From: Clostridia bacterium
Lineage (GTDB): Bacteria; Bacillota_A; Clostridia; Oscillospirales; CAG-272
Length of the DNA: 6,356 nucleotides
Direction of reading: 5' to 3'
Assembly (NCBI GenBank): GCA_017453335.1
Contig: JAFTKI010000036.1
Coordinates: 1 to 6,356 of the forward strand
The notes beneath the pieces are model-generated. The model did not search any database. It was not told where the DNA came from and saw only the letters and a program-made list of their open reading frames with translations. Every line of letters starts with the position of its first letter. Within the stretch, counting starts at the first letter, position 1. Positions 1 through 6,083 of the stretch are shown one piece after another. The translations under genes were made by a program, and so were the position numbers.

Positions 1-2
1 AC

Positions 3-86
3 ATCCCCGGCATCATCCAACGCCCACACTTTATCCTCGACTCCCGTCAAGGCGTAGCAATCGAATACTTACCCAACGCAATCTAA
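3..86 (+). CDS. C-terminal end of an unidentified protein (partial)
   Basis: An open frame enters from the left edge and ends at a TAA at 84-86, leaving 27 codons; the tail reads ...GVAIEYLPNAI. Of the three plus-strand frames, one stops at 57, and one continues to 113 with an Arg/Pro/His-rich translation that looks non-coding. This frame has the most protein-like composition, with a beta-strand-like pattern (HFILDSRQGVAIEYLP). It converges on the minus-strand tRNA-Pro gene, and its stop codon touches the U-tract of that gene's second terminator. No clear terminator of its own is seen on the plus strand. The fragment is too short to assign a family, and it could still be a chance open frame. 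Confidence 0.4.
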   Translation: MPGIIQRPHFILDSRQGVAIEYLPNAI

Positions 87-113
87 AAGAAAAAGAGTAG
101 AAAAACGCTACTC
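85..113 (-). terminator. Second, downstream intrinsic terminator behind tRNA-Pro
   Basis: A perfect 6-bp stem (GAGTAG at 95-100 with CTACTC at 108-113, 7-nt loop) is followed on the minus strand by TTTTTCTTTT (94 down to 85). On the plus strand the hairpin is followed by CTAACAACAA, so it fits minus-strand termination only. It lies about 30 nt beyond the first terminator, making a tandem pair that would also keep transcription from running into the converging gene at 3-86. Confidence 0.6.
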
Positions 114-140
114 CTAACAACAAAATATAAATGCAGACAT

Positions 141-189
141 AAAAAATATCGAGTGTCCATAACTGAAATCTGTTATGAACACTCGATAT
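141..189 (-). terminator. Intrinsic terminator of tRNA-Pro
   Basis: Arms 146-163 and 172-189 form an 18-bp stem with an 8-nt loop. The single non-Watson-Crick position (157/178) is a G-U wobble in the minus-strand RNA but a C-A mismatch on the plus strand. A run of five U residues (145 down to 141) follows on the minus strand. Both facts fix the direction. The stem begins at the last base of the encoded CCA, so the trailer is essentially the terminator hairpin. Confidence 0.85.
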
Positions 190-264
190 GGTCGGAGTGA
201 CAGGATTCGAACCTGCGGCATCGACGTCCCAAACGTCGCGCGCTACCAACTGCGCCACACCCCG
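189..264 (-). tRNA. tRNA-Pro (anticodon UGG)
   Basis: The 76-nt minus-strand gene folds as a full cloverleaf. The acceptor stem is CGGGGTG paired with CACTCCG, with one G-U at pair 4-69. The D-arm is GCGC/GCGC around AGTTGGTA. The anticodon stem is CGACG/CGTCG with loop TTTGGGA, giving anticodon TGG at 231-229 (tRNA positions 34-36). The T-arm carries TTCGAAT. The discriminator is A, followed by a genomically encoded CCA at 191-189. The C1-G72 end pair is typical of bacterial proline tRNAs. It reads CCA and, by wobble, other proline codons. It is transcribed alone from its own promoter at 318-346, with a leader of roughly 45 nt, and ends in the terminator at 141-189. Confidence 0.97.
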
Positions 265-317
265 TTGAAAATACAAAATGCAAAAAATTATACGGTTTCG
301 AAATTTTGTACTTTATT

Positions 318-346
318 ATTATAACAGAATGGAAGCGAAAAGTCAA
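318..346 (-). promoter_or_regulatory. Promoter of tRNA-Pro
   Basis: On the minus strand, TTGACT (346-341) and a perfect TATAAT (323-318) are separated by 17 nt, close to the housekeeping sigma consensus. Transcription should start near 311, about 47 nt before the mature tRNA 5' end at 264. From 347 to 424, upstream of this promoter, the DNA is A/T-rich and I see no gene in it. Confidence 0.85.
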
Positions 347-424
347 TAGAAATCGGTCGGTTTCTCTAACTTTTTAAATTTTTTCAACCTTATTAACTTT
401 TTATTTTTTACTTCTTCGAACATT

Positions 425-457
425 TTGCCTGCCGCACAGTTTTTGTGCGACAGGCAA
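425..457 (-). terminator. Hairpin after the rhamnosidase gene, probable terminator
   Basis: Arms 425-438 and 444-457 form a 14-bp stem around a 5-nt loop, starting 6 nt past the stop codon at 464-466. The one imperfect pair (432/450) is G-U in the minus-strand RNA and C-A in the plus-strand RNA, which favours a role in the rhamnosidase transcript. There is no U-tract after it on the minus strand; the next bases are AATG. It may therefore terminate poorly, act with Rho, or protect the mRNA 3' end. On the plus strand an imperfect U-rich tail (ATTCTTTTCATT) follows, so the opposite direction is not excluded. Confidence 0.55.
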
Positions 458-463
458 TTCTTT

Positions 464-2722
464 TCATTCCTCAATTCTTAAAAGATACGTATAGTGTCCA
501 TCCTTGGCGATCTTGGAAAGTGTCTTCATTCCGTCAAATGCAAAATCGACCTCAATGCTCTCTGGCACATCGGCGTGATAAAGATAACAGCCGTCGGGCT
601 TTCGCTCCCACTCCACATAGATCCGTCCTGCGGGGGCGGTGTAATATCCGCAGGCAACCGTGATCCTGCCCGTTTTATCCATATAAGGATGCAGATTGAG
701 CTTGGTCCTAAAGCCAACCTCTGTATCATCGGGCTGAATCCCGAGGCAATACGCGTACATCCACTCGGTGCAGGAGCCAAGGGAATAATGGTTAAAGGAA
801 TTCATACCGCCCAGGATGCCGCGATCCTTGGTGTAGCTGTCCCAATGCTCCCAGATCGTGGTTGCGCCGTTGAGCACTGAATAGCCCCAGCCCGGATATT
901 CCCGATTGGTAATGATCTCATAAGCAAGATCACTCTCGCCAAACTCGCACAGGGTGGGCAGCAGATACTTCACACCCAAAAATCCCGTGGTCAGCTTGTT
1001 ATTCGCCCGTCTGAGCGTGCGCAGCAGATTGGGCTTTGCCTCTTCCCTTTCGAGCAAACCAAACTGATAGCCAAGCAGATACGCGCTTTGGGTATCCGAT
1101 GTCAGTCTTCCCTCTTCTGTCAAGAACCGTGCGCGGAACGCGGATTTGACAAACGCAAACAGCGCACTGTATTCCTCGGCTTCTTCCCGATAATGCAATA
1201 TCTCGCAAAATTCCATTGCAAGCTTGCAGGCATAAGCGTAATAAGCGGTGGAAACAAGGCCGAGATCGGTCGGCGTTCCGAGCGAGAGCCAATCTCCGTA
1301 AGCGCCCTCCCCCGAACGGATCCCGTCGGGGCTTTCTGCGGCGTAGTATTCCAACAGGCGGCGCAGCATGGGAAGTGTATCGCGCAACACGGCTTTGTCG
1401 CCGTACATTCTGTAATGATAGTGTGCGATCACGGCAGGTGCCTCGCTCCAGCCTGCGGCAACCTCGCGTCCCGTATAAGCGAAGGAACCAACATGCGGCA
1501 TAGGAGCTACGCTGGGGATCGCACCGTTTCCAAGCTGTGTGTCACGGATGTCGGCAAGATATTTGCGGTAATAAGCATTGCAATCCATGTTGTACATGGC
1601 ACTCAGGGAGAAGATCTGTGTGTCAGCCGTCCAGCCGAGACGCTCGTCTCTTTGCGGACAATCGGTGGGAACGCTCATAAAATTGGATCGCTGTCCCCAC
1701 AAGGCGTTTTCGTAAACGCGGTTGACCACAGGATCCGAGCAACGGAACTCCCCCGCTACGGGCAGGTCGGTATACATGACCTCGGTAGCAACTCCCGAAA
1801 GCTCTGCCTCACCCTCCACCGTGATCTCGGCATAGCGATAGCCGTGGTAGGTAAAGAGCGGGCGAAACTCCTCGCTTCCCTCTCCCGACAAAATATAGGT
1901 ATCGGTTGCCTCGGCTTTCCGCAGGTTCTCGGTATACAGCTTTTCATCCACCAAAAGCTCGCCGTGGCGCACGGTCAGCTTGGTACCACGCGTTCCTTTG
2001 ACGAAAAAGTGAAGTACACCCGCCATATTTTGCTCGAAATCGTACAAGTAAGTATTCCCCATTTGAGCGATCAGCTTGCCCTCCAGGCGGTGCATCACGC
2101 GGATCGGCGGGATCTTGACCGCTTCCAAAAAGATGTTACGGGAGAATTTGAACACGACCTCCTCGGCATGATCCCAGCTTGAATCATCGTAATCCCAAGC
2201 AGAAAAATTACCGAGCGACAGGCGATGGTCGATATACTCACCCATATACAGGTCACTTCGCAGAATCTCGCCCTTGGTTGCCCGCCAGGAATTGTCGGTA
2301 GAGACCGTCTCGGACGTTCCGTCGGCATATTCCAGCGTCAGTTGTGCGGTAAATTCGATGCGATCGCTGTAGTTGTTGCGCTTGAAGGTATAGTTGGAGC
2401 CAAGATGTCCAACCGCCCAACCATCGCCAAGAACCACACCGATGGCGTTATTCTCTTTCACAAGATTGGTCACGTCATAGCTCACAAGCGGCAGTTTTTT
2501 GGAATAGTCCACCCAGCCGGGCGACAGATAATCGTCTCCCACGCTCTGCCCGTTGATATATGCCTTCCAAACGCCCAACGCGGACATCTGAAGCGTTGCC
2601 TTGGTCGGCTTTTGGGGGCAAACGAAGCTTTTACGGAAATAAGGCGACGGATTGCCGTATTTTTCGTTCAGATCCTTGTATTCTCCGGTCTGATAGGTGA
2701 TCCATTTTGATTTGAGTAACAT
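464..2722 (-). CDS. alpha-L-rhamnosidase, glycoside hydrolase family 78
   Basis: This 752-residue enzyme should remove terminal alpha-L-rhamnose from glycosides or oligosaccharides by an inverting mechanism. An N-terminal beta-sandwich of the rhamnosidase N type (about 25-215, with AYINGQSVGDDYLSPGWVDY at 54-73) is followed by a second beta domain (about 220-320), the (alpha/alpha)6 catalytic barrel (about 325-660) and a C-terminal beta domain (about 665-745). The family signature DCPQRDERLGWTAD is at 354-367, with E360 the probable general acid. TTIWEHWDS is at 621-629, with E625 the probable general base. There is no signal peptide or membrane segment, so it is predicted cytoplasmic. It is somewhat shorter than many GH78 enzymes (often 850-1000 aa). 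The start at 2722 (MLLKSKW) is chosen because AAGGAG lies 6 nt upstream and a promoter at 2753-2781 precedes it; the longer frame to 2824 would be translated from the previous gene's terminator. The family assignment is firm; the exact substrate is unknown. Confidence 0.95.
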   Translation of the reverse strand: MLLKSKWITYQTGEYKDLNEKYGNPSPYFRKSFVCPQKPTKATLQMSALGVWKAYINGQSVGDDYLSPGWVDYSKKLPLVSYDVTNLVKENNAIGVVLGDGWAVGHLGSNYTFKRNNYSDRIEFTAQLTLEYADGTSETVSTDNSWRATKGEILRSDLYMGEYIDHRLSLGNFSAWDYDDSSWDHAEEVVFKFSRNIFLEAVKIPPIRVMHRLEGKLIAQMGNTYLYDFEQNMAGVLHFFVKGTRGTKLTVRHGELLVDEKLYTENLRKAEATDTYILSGEGSEEFRPLFTYHGYRYAEITVEGEAELSGVATEVMYTDLPVAGEFRCSDPVVNRVYENALWGQRSNFMSVPTDCPQRDERLGWTADTQIFSLSAMYNMDCNAYYRKYLADIRDTQLGNGAIPSVAPMPHVGSFAYTGREVAAGWSEAPAVIAHYHYRMYGDKAVLRDTLPMLRRLLEYYAAESPDGIRSGEGAYGDWLSLGTPTDLGLVSTAYYAYACKLAMEFCEILHYREEAEEYSALFAFVKSAFRARFLTEEGRLTSDTQSAYLLGYQFGLLEREEAKPNLLRTLRRANNKLTTGFLGVKYLLPTLCEFGESDLAYEIITNREYPGWGYSVLNGATTIWEHWDSYTKDRGILGGMNSFNHYSLGSCTEWMYAYCLGIQPDDTEVGFRTKLNLHPYMDKTGRITVACGYYTAPAGRIYVEWERKPDGCYLYHADVPESIEVDFAFDGMKTLSKIAKDGHYTYLLRIEE

Positions 2723-2728
2723 CACGCG

Positions 2729-2734
2729 CTCCTT
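2729..2734 (-). promoter_or_regulatory. Ribosome binding site fixing the rhamnosidase start
   Basis: AAGGAG on the minus strand is separated by 6 nt (CGCGTG) from the ATG at 2722-2720. This spacing decides for the 752-aa start over the in-frame ATG at 2824. Confidence 0.85.
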
Positions 2735-2752
2735 ATCAAAGTTCTTACCCTT

Positions 2753-2781
2753 ATTATACAAGAAAATTTCTCGGATTGCAA
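2753..2781 (-). promoter_or_regulatory. Promoter of the rhamnosidase gene
   Basis: Minus-strand TTGCAA (2781-2776) and TATAAT (2758-2753) are spaced by 17 nt. Transcription should begin near 2746, about 24 nt before the ATG. The promoter lies just behind the terminator of the upstream esterase gene, so the rhamnosidase is a separate transcription unit. The spacer contains a short perfect palindrome, AGAAAATTTCT (2761-2771), which could be an operator or simply A/T-rich chance. Confidence 0.75.
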
Positions 2782-2794
2782 GGGGATTTGATAC

Positions 2795-2822
2795 AAAAAA
2801 GGGGGCTGAATCGATCAGCCCC
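2795..2822 (-). terminator. Intrinsic terminator of the GH20-type/esterase operon
   Basis: GGGGCTGA (minus strand, 2822-2815) pairs with TCAGCCCC (2809-2802) around a 5-nt loop. It is followed after one C by six T residues (2800-2795). It starts 8 nt past the esterase stop codon at 2831. On the plus strand the hairpin is followed by A residues, so it is one-directional. Confidence 0.92.
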
Positions 2823-2830
2823 AAAAAGGA

Positions 2831-3790
2831 TCATAAATATTTCTGCATTTCGCGGATCAGATTCTCGGCATAAATGCCAAAGCCCAGTGCGTTGGGATGC
2901 AAGGGTGTTGCATCTGCGAAGAACACAGGATCGGGCGGCACAAGATCAAGCCCGTTGATATGGATAAATCCCCGCTTTTTCGCTTCCCCGATCACAACAC
3001 GGCGGCAATCGCGGAAATGCCCCATCGGCTTTTCCTGAGCGGCACACCATATCGGAGACAGACAAAAAATCGTTTTCCCTGCGTACTCCTTTGCCAAAGG
3101 ATCCATAAAGCCCGATACCTTTGCGCGCATTTCCTCGGTGGTGGAATTCTTGCAAAAATCGTTGGTTCCAAGCGCCAGGATCACGATATCGGGATCAAAA
3201 TCGATGTGATCAAATACCGTTGGATGGAAATATCCGCCGCCAACGCCGTTGACCACGCCATCGGCATTGAAAAAGCGCATGACTCTCCAAGCGTAAGACA
3301 AGGAATCGTAGCCCGAATCCCAGCCCTGTGTGATCGAATCTCCGATAAACAGGATCTTTCGATCAAATTGATGCGGCATGATATACGAGCCGTCATCCAA
3401 GGAAAGGCGTTGCAAAGCAGCTCCCAAAAAATGGCTCGGAAAAATCAACGTGACACGCACCTCATCCAAAGCATCGCCCAAAGGATCGCAAAGAGCAAGC
3501 TCTGCCCTGCCTCCAAGCTTCTCCATATTGTACTTTGCACGGAAAAGGCCGTTGATATAGACCTCAAATTCTCCGATCGCCCCGAAGGATAAGTGCTTGG
3601 AATTCGTATGAAAATCCAAGCGCACACCGGGAGCTGTCAGTTCCGCACGCGTTCCCAAGGTTTTGGAAAGCACATACCAAGCATCGATCTGCTTTTGTGT
3701 GCATTTATAGAAATGCAAGCCGTTACTTTGTTCCTCGATCCGAAGCGCACCAAAGGTCACGCTTTTGATCTGTTCGATTGTCAGATTCAT
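2831..3790 (-). CDS. SGNH/GDSL-type acyl hydrolase (probable carbohydrate esterase)
   Basis: This is a 319-residue serine hydrolase of the SGNH fold, likely removing acetyl or other acyl groups, probably from sugars given its neighbours. An N-terminal beta-sandwich region (about 15-135) precedes the hydrolase domain (about 143-319), an order known in several clostridial SGNH esterases. Block I is FIGDSITQG at 148-156 with nucleophile S152. The glycine-rich block II is NGVGGG at 181-186. Block III is GTND at 208-211 with oxyanion-hole N210. Block V holds H298 in LHPN. The usual catalytic Asp three residues before that His is not there; T295 takes its place and D293 lies five before it. No signal peptide is seen, so it is predicted cytoplasmic. 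It starts 19 nt after the GH20-type gene, with GGAG 7 nt before the ATG, and is co-transcribed with it. Fold and family are clear; the acyl substrate is inferred only from context. Confidence 0.92.
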   Translation of the reverse strand: MNLTIEQIKSVTFGALRIEEQSNGLHFYKCTQKQIDAWYVLSKTLGTRAELTAPGVRLDFHTNSKHLSFGAIGEFEVYINGLFRAKYNMEKLGGRAELALCDPLGDALDEVRVTLIFPSHFLGAALQRLSLDDGSYIMPHQFDRKILFIGDSITQGWDSGYDSLSYAWRVMRFFNADGVVNGVGGGYFHPTVFDHIDFDPDIVILALGTNDFCKNSTTEEMRAKVSGFMDPLAKEYAGKTIFCLSPIWCAAQEKPMGHFRDCRRVVIGEAKKRGFIHINGLDLVPPDPVFFADATPLHPNALGFGIYAENLIREMQKYL

Positions 3791-3809
3791 ATCGGTTCTC
3801 CGATCAATG

Positions 3810-5699
3810 TTAGAATTTTACGTCAAACAGCTTGACGGTGATCGCTTCTTTGCCTTTGCACGGAACGTACACAAAGCTATCAACCTTCTTTTCGGGATGC
3901 GGATTTTCATAGCAGCACTCGTACTGCGCGGATCCGTCTGCCATCTTCGGAAGTGTTGTGCAGGAAACCTCGCGGAAGCTGGTTCCCTGAGAACCGCTTT
4001 CAGGATCGTATTCGGTGTTTTCCAGCTCCTTTGCATCCAAGGAAGGACCGATGTTGGTACCGTATTTTACGGGGAATTCCGCCACGGTGCCGTCGGTATA
4101 GGTCAAGCGATAGTGTCCCAACATATAAACCTCATCTTCGATAAAGGTTCCGCACCAGAAGGGATGATATTTGAAATAGGTTTGCGCAGTGTGGGTGACG
4201 CGGATCAGATTCTCCATGCCCTTGTAGTGCATTCTGTATGCCTCAGCAAGCACCAGATCTGCCACAGCACTGCTGTCGGGTGTGTCATAATCGGCACTCC
4301 AGAATACATAAGCCGTGCCGATCAGCGTGTAATAGCATCCGTTGCGCTGCATATATTCGGGCTCGTTGGTTCCCCAGTTGGAAACAAAGCCGCCGCGGCA
4401 ACCCCAATTGATACGTTGACGGTAATCCTCACATTTCAAAGCATCAAAGTTGCCGTACAGCATCTTGTGACCGTTATCATGGTATACGCGGTCAAGATGC
4501 GTGCCGAACGACCAATACCAGTTCAGGAAATTCACGTTTTTCGGCATACGGGTAGCACAATGATACATATCCGGAACCTTGAATTTGATTCCGTTGTAAT
4601 CCTTTTCGTCATACCAGCCGCCGTAGTGCTTGCCCGAGGGACTGATCGCCTTGAGCAGCTTTTCGCCCCACATCATGGTCTCGATTCCCTTCGAAGCAAG
4701 GTAATCACGAAGCACGCGGATATCGTTTACATAAATGTCAACGGGATCGGCGCCCTTGCAACGGTCGCAGATACACATCGAATAGAATTCATCGTGACCG
4801 ATATGCAGGCACTTGGGTTGGAATACATCGATCACCTCGTCCAGCACCTCGAAAACATAGGGATAGACGTCGGGGTGTCGAGGACAATAGGTGTCGGGTA
4901 CTTCATCATTCTCACGTTCTGCAAATTCGGGATGCGGCAGGAGCAGATAGTCGGCGTGGCTGAGCGTGGGACACTCGGGAATGATATCCAATCCGCGCTC
5001 GCGGCAATAAGCGGCAATATCGCGGCATTCCTCCTGTGTCAGATAGCTGCCGTCACCGTTTTCACAGTGAACCGAGTTTTTCATGTAGGGATATTTTGCG
5101 CGAACCTCGTCGGCACGGTTGGAGTAACGGCGCATATCATCGCAAAATTCCACCCATTTTTCATTGATCTCGGGGTGCTTTTTGTATTCCATCGCACCGC
5201 CGACCTCCAAGATAATGGCGTTGAATTTATAGTAGACCAACAGGTCGATCATATCCTTGAAAATGCCGATATTTTCGCGTCCCGGCATATAAACACGGAA
5301 GCCGCGCACCGCACAGTCGGGATAATCGTAGATCAGGCACTCGGTGTTCTCCTTCCAATCCTTGAGCTGGATCAGGGTTGCAAAACCAAACAAGAGTCCC
5401 GATTCCTCGGTGGCGTATACAAAGCTTTCCTCGCCAAGGATCACAACGTATTCCTCGCGGTTTCCGCTGATGGTTACGGTCTTGGAAACCTCCTTGCGAA
5501 CATCCTCGGGAATTCCGATCGCCAAGGTCAGCTTGCGGCATACCAGATCCCCTGCCTCGGGCTTTTTGTGAAACTCCTTGGCAAAGGTCTCCATGATGTA
5601 CTTTTTCGGTGTTTCTGCCTGTATCTCCAATACGGTATCGGTGGTGATGGCAATCACGCGATCCGATTGTTTTTTATGCAAACGCGGTTGAAAAAACAT
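3810..5699 (-). CDS. Glycoside hydrolase family 20-type enzyme (beta-N-acetylhexosaminidase-like)
   Basis: This 629-residue protein is built like family 20 hexosaminidases. It has an N-terminal alpha/beta domain (about 10-125), a TIM-barrel catalytic domain opening with RGFRVYMPGR at 132-141, and a C-terminal beta-rich region (about 515-629). The hallmark HIGHDE lies at 299-304. D303 and E304 match the Asp-Glu pair that, in family 20, orients the substrate acetamido group and acts as acid/base. The usual motif is H-x-G-G-D-E, so H302 replaces a glycine. Cysteines at 309, 311 and 314 follow it closely. Aromatic stretches NWYW (393-396) and SNWGTNEPEY (440-449) could line the sugar pocket. No signal peptide or membrane segment is seen. 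The start at 5699 (MFFQPRL) has AAAGGAG 10 nt upstream; an ATG at 5738 overlaps the -10 box and should not be transcribed. It is first in an operon with the esterase. The family is well supported; removal of N-acetylhexosamine is probable but not proven. Confidence 0.88.
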   Translation of the reverse strand: MFFQPRLHKKQSDRVIAITTDTVLEIQAETPKKYIMETFAKEFHKKPEAGDLVCRKLTLAIGIPEDVRKEVSKTVTISGNREEYVVILGEESFVYATEESGLLFGFATLIQLKDWKENTECLIYDYPDCAVRGFRVYMPGRENIGIFKDMIDLLVYYKFNAIILEVGGAMEYKKHPEINEKWVEFCDDMRRYSNRADEVRAKYPYMKNSVHCENGDGSYLTQEECRDIAAYCRERGLDIIPECPTLSHADYLLLPHPEFAERENDEVPDTYCPRHPDVYPYVFEVLDEVIDVFQPKCLHIGHDEFYSMCICDRCKGADPVDIYVNDIRVLRDYLASKGIETMMWGEKLLKAISPSGKHYGGWYDEKDYNGIKFKVPDMYHCATRMPKNVNFLNWYWSFGTHLDRVYHDNGHKMLYGNFDALKCEDYRQRINWGCRGGFVSNWGTNEPEYMQRNGCYYTLIGTAYVFWSADYDTPDSSAVADLVLAEAYRMHYKGMENLIRVTHTAQTYFKYHPFWCGTFIEDEVYMLGHYRLTYTDGTVAEFPVKYGTNIGPSLDAKELENTEYDPESGSQGTSFREVSCTTLPKMADGSAQYECCYENPHPEKKVDSFVYVPCKGKEAITVKLFDVKF

Positions 5700-5709
5700 A
5701 AGCTTTTTT

Positions 5710-5716
5710 CTCCTTT
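5710..5716 (-). promoter_or_regulatory. Ribosome binding site fixing the GH20-type gene start
   Basis: AAAGGAG on the minus strand lies 10 nt (AAAAAAGCTT) before the ATG at 5699-5697. The spacing is a little long but this is the only strong site near either candidate start. Confidence 0.75.
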
Positions 5717-5736
5717 GAACAGCTTTATTTTTGTTC

Positions 5737-5765
5737 ATTATACCATTTTATCAAAGCCTTGTCAA
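5737..5765 (-). promoter_or_regulatory. Consensus promoter of the GH20-type/esterase operon
   Basis: The minus strand carries a perfect TTGACA (5765-5760), a 17-nt spacer and a perfect TATAAT (5742-5737). Transcription should start near 5730, giving a leader of about 30 nt that contains the AAAGGAG site. The -10 box overlaps the upstream in-frame ATG at 5738, which excludes it as the start. No catabolite-repression (cre) site is apparent around it. Confidence 0.9.
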
Positions 5766-5870
5766 TGCAAAATAAATAAGAAAAACCTGCAGAAATCATA
5801 AAAAGGAAAAGATAATTCTGATATTTGAATCTTACCTATTTACATTATTGCAAACAAACAGTATAGCCGT

Positions 5871-6083
5871 CTCTCCTCATCCGTCACTCGCAAGCTCGTG
5901 ACACCTTCCCCGCTGGGGAAGGCATTGATAAAGCGCAACCGCAAATAGGTGCTCCTGTCTATGATCGTAGGGAGACCACCACGCATGCGTGGTGGTTGTC
6001 ATCCGCGTATAGTTTTTACAAAGCGGCTACCGTTAGCCTTCTCCAGCGGAGAAGGTGCCGAGGAACGAGGCGGATGAGAAGAG
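5871..6083. mobile_element. REPIN/MITE-like palindromic element within copy 1
   Basis: Two inverted arms bound about 110 bp of core. The outer ends are 13 bp each (5871-5883 and 6071-6083) and match in inverse orientation with one mismatch. Next in each arm is a small hairpin with a variable stem: GTCAC/GTGAC at 5883-5902 on the left, and GCC/GGC at 6057-6071 on the right. Then comes an 8-bp hairpin with a 3-nt loop: CCTTCCCC-GCT-GGGGAAGG at 5904-5922, and CCTTCTCC-AGC-GGAGAAGG at 6037-6055. The inner 23 bp of the arms (5901-5923 against 6058-6036) differ at three positions. The core carries further potential hairpins at 5951-5974 and 6003-6026 on either side of a 22-bp palindrome. It encodes no protein, so movement would need a transposase in trans. 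An alternative is a structured RNA. The class is inferred from architecture alone. Confidence 0.6.
5975..5996. repeat. Perfect 22-bp palindrome (copy 1)
   Basis: The half-site is ACCACCACGCA followed at once by its exact reverse complement, with no loop. It lies almost at the middle of the inverted-repeat element. A perfect spacer-less palindrome suits a dimeric protein site or a cruciform-forming sequence as well as an RNA hairpin. Confidence 0.9.

Noticed and set aside
31..276. An 81-codon minus-strand frame across the tRNA gene
   Set aside because: It is read through tRNA-Pro and its terminators, so it is not a protein gene.
1088..2182. A 364-codon plus-strand frame inside the rhamnosidase gene
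   Set aside because: It is antisense to conserved GH78 catalytic sequence and lacks a start context or recognisable domain.
2897..3592. A 231-codon plus-strand frame opposite the esterase gene
   Set aside because: It is antisense to the SGNH motif region with no independent support.
3765..5801. A 678-codon open frame on the plus strand opposite the GH20-type gene
   Set aside because: It is antisense to a well-supported enzyme over nearly its whole length, has no good ribosome binding site, and its translation resembles no family. It is a codon-bias shadow.
5871..6083. Self-cleaving ribozyme (hammerhead or twister) as the origin of the tandem unit
   Set aside because: I found no CTGATGA...GAAA core or other catalytic consensus; the hairpins alone do not support it.
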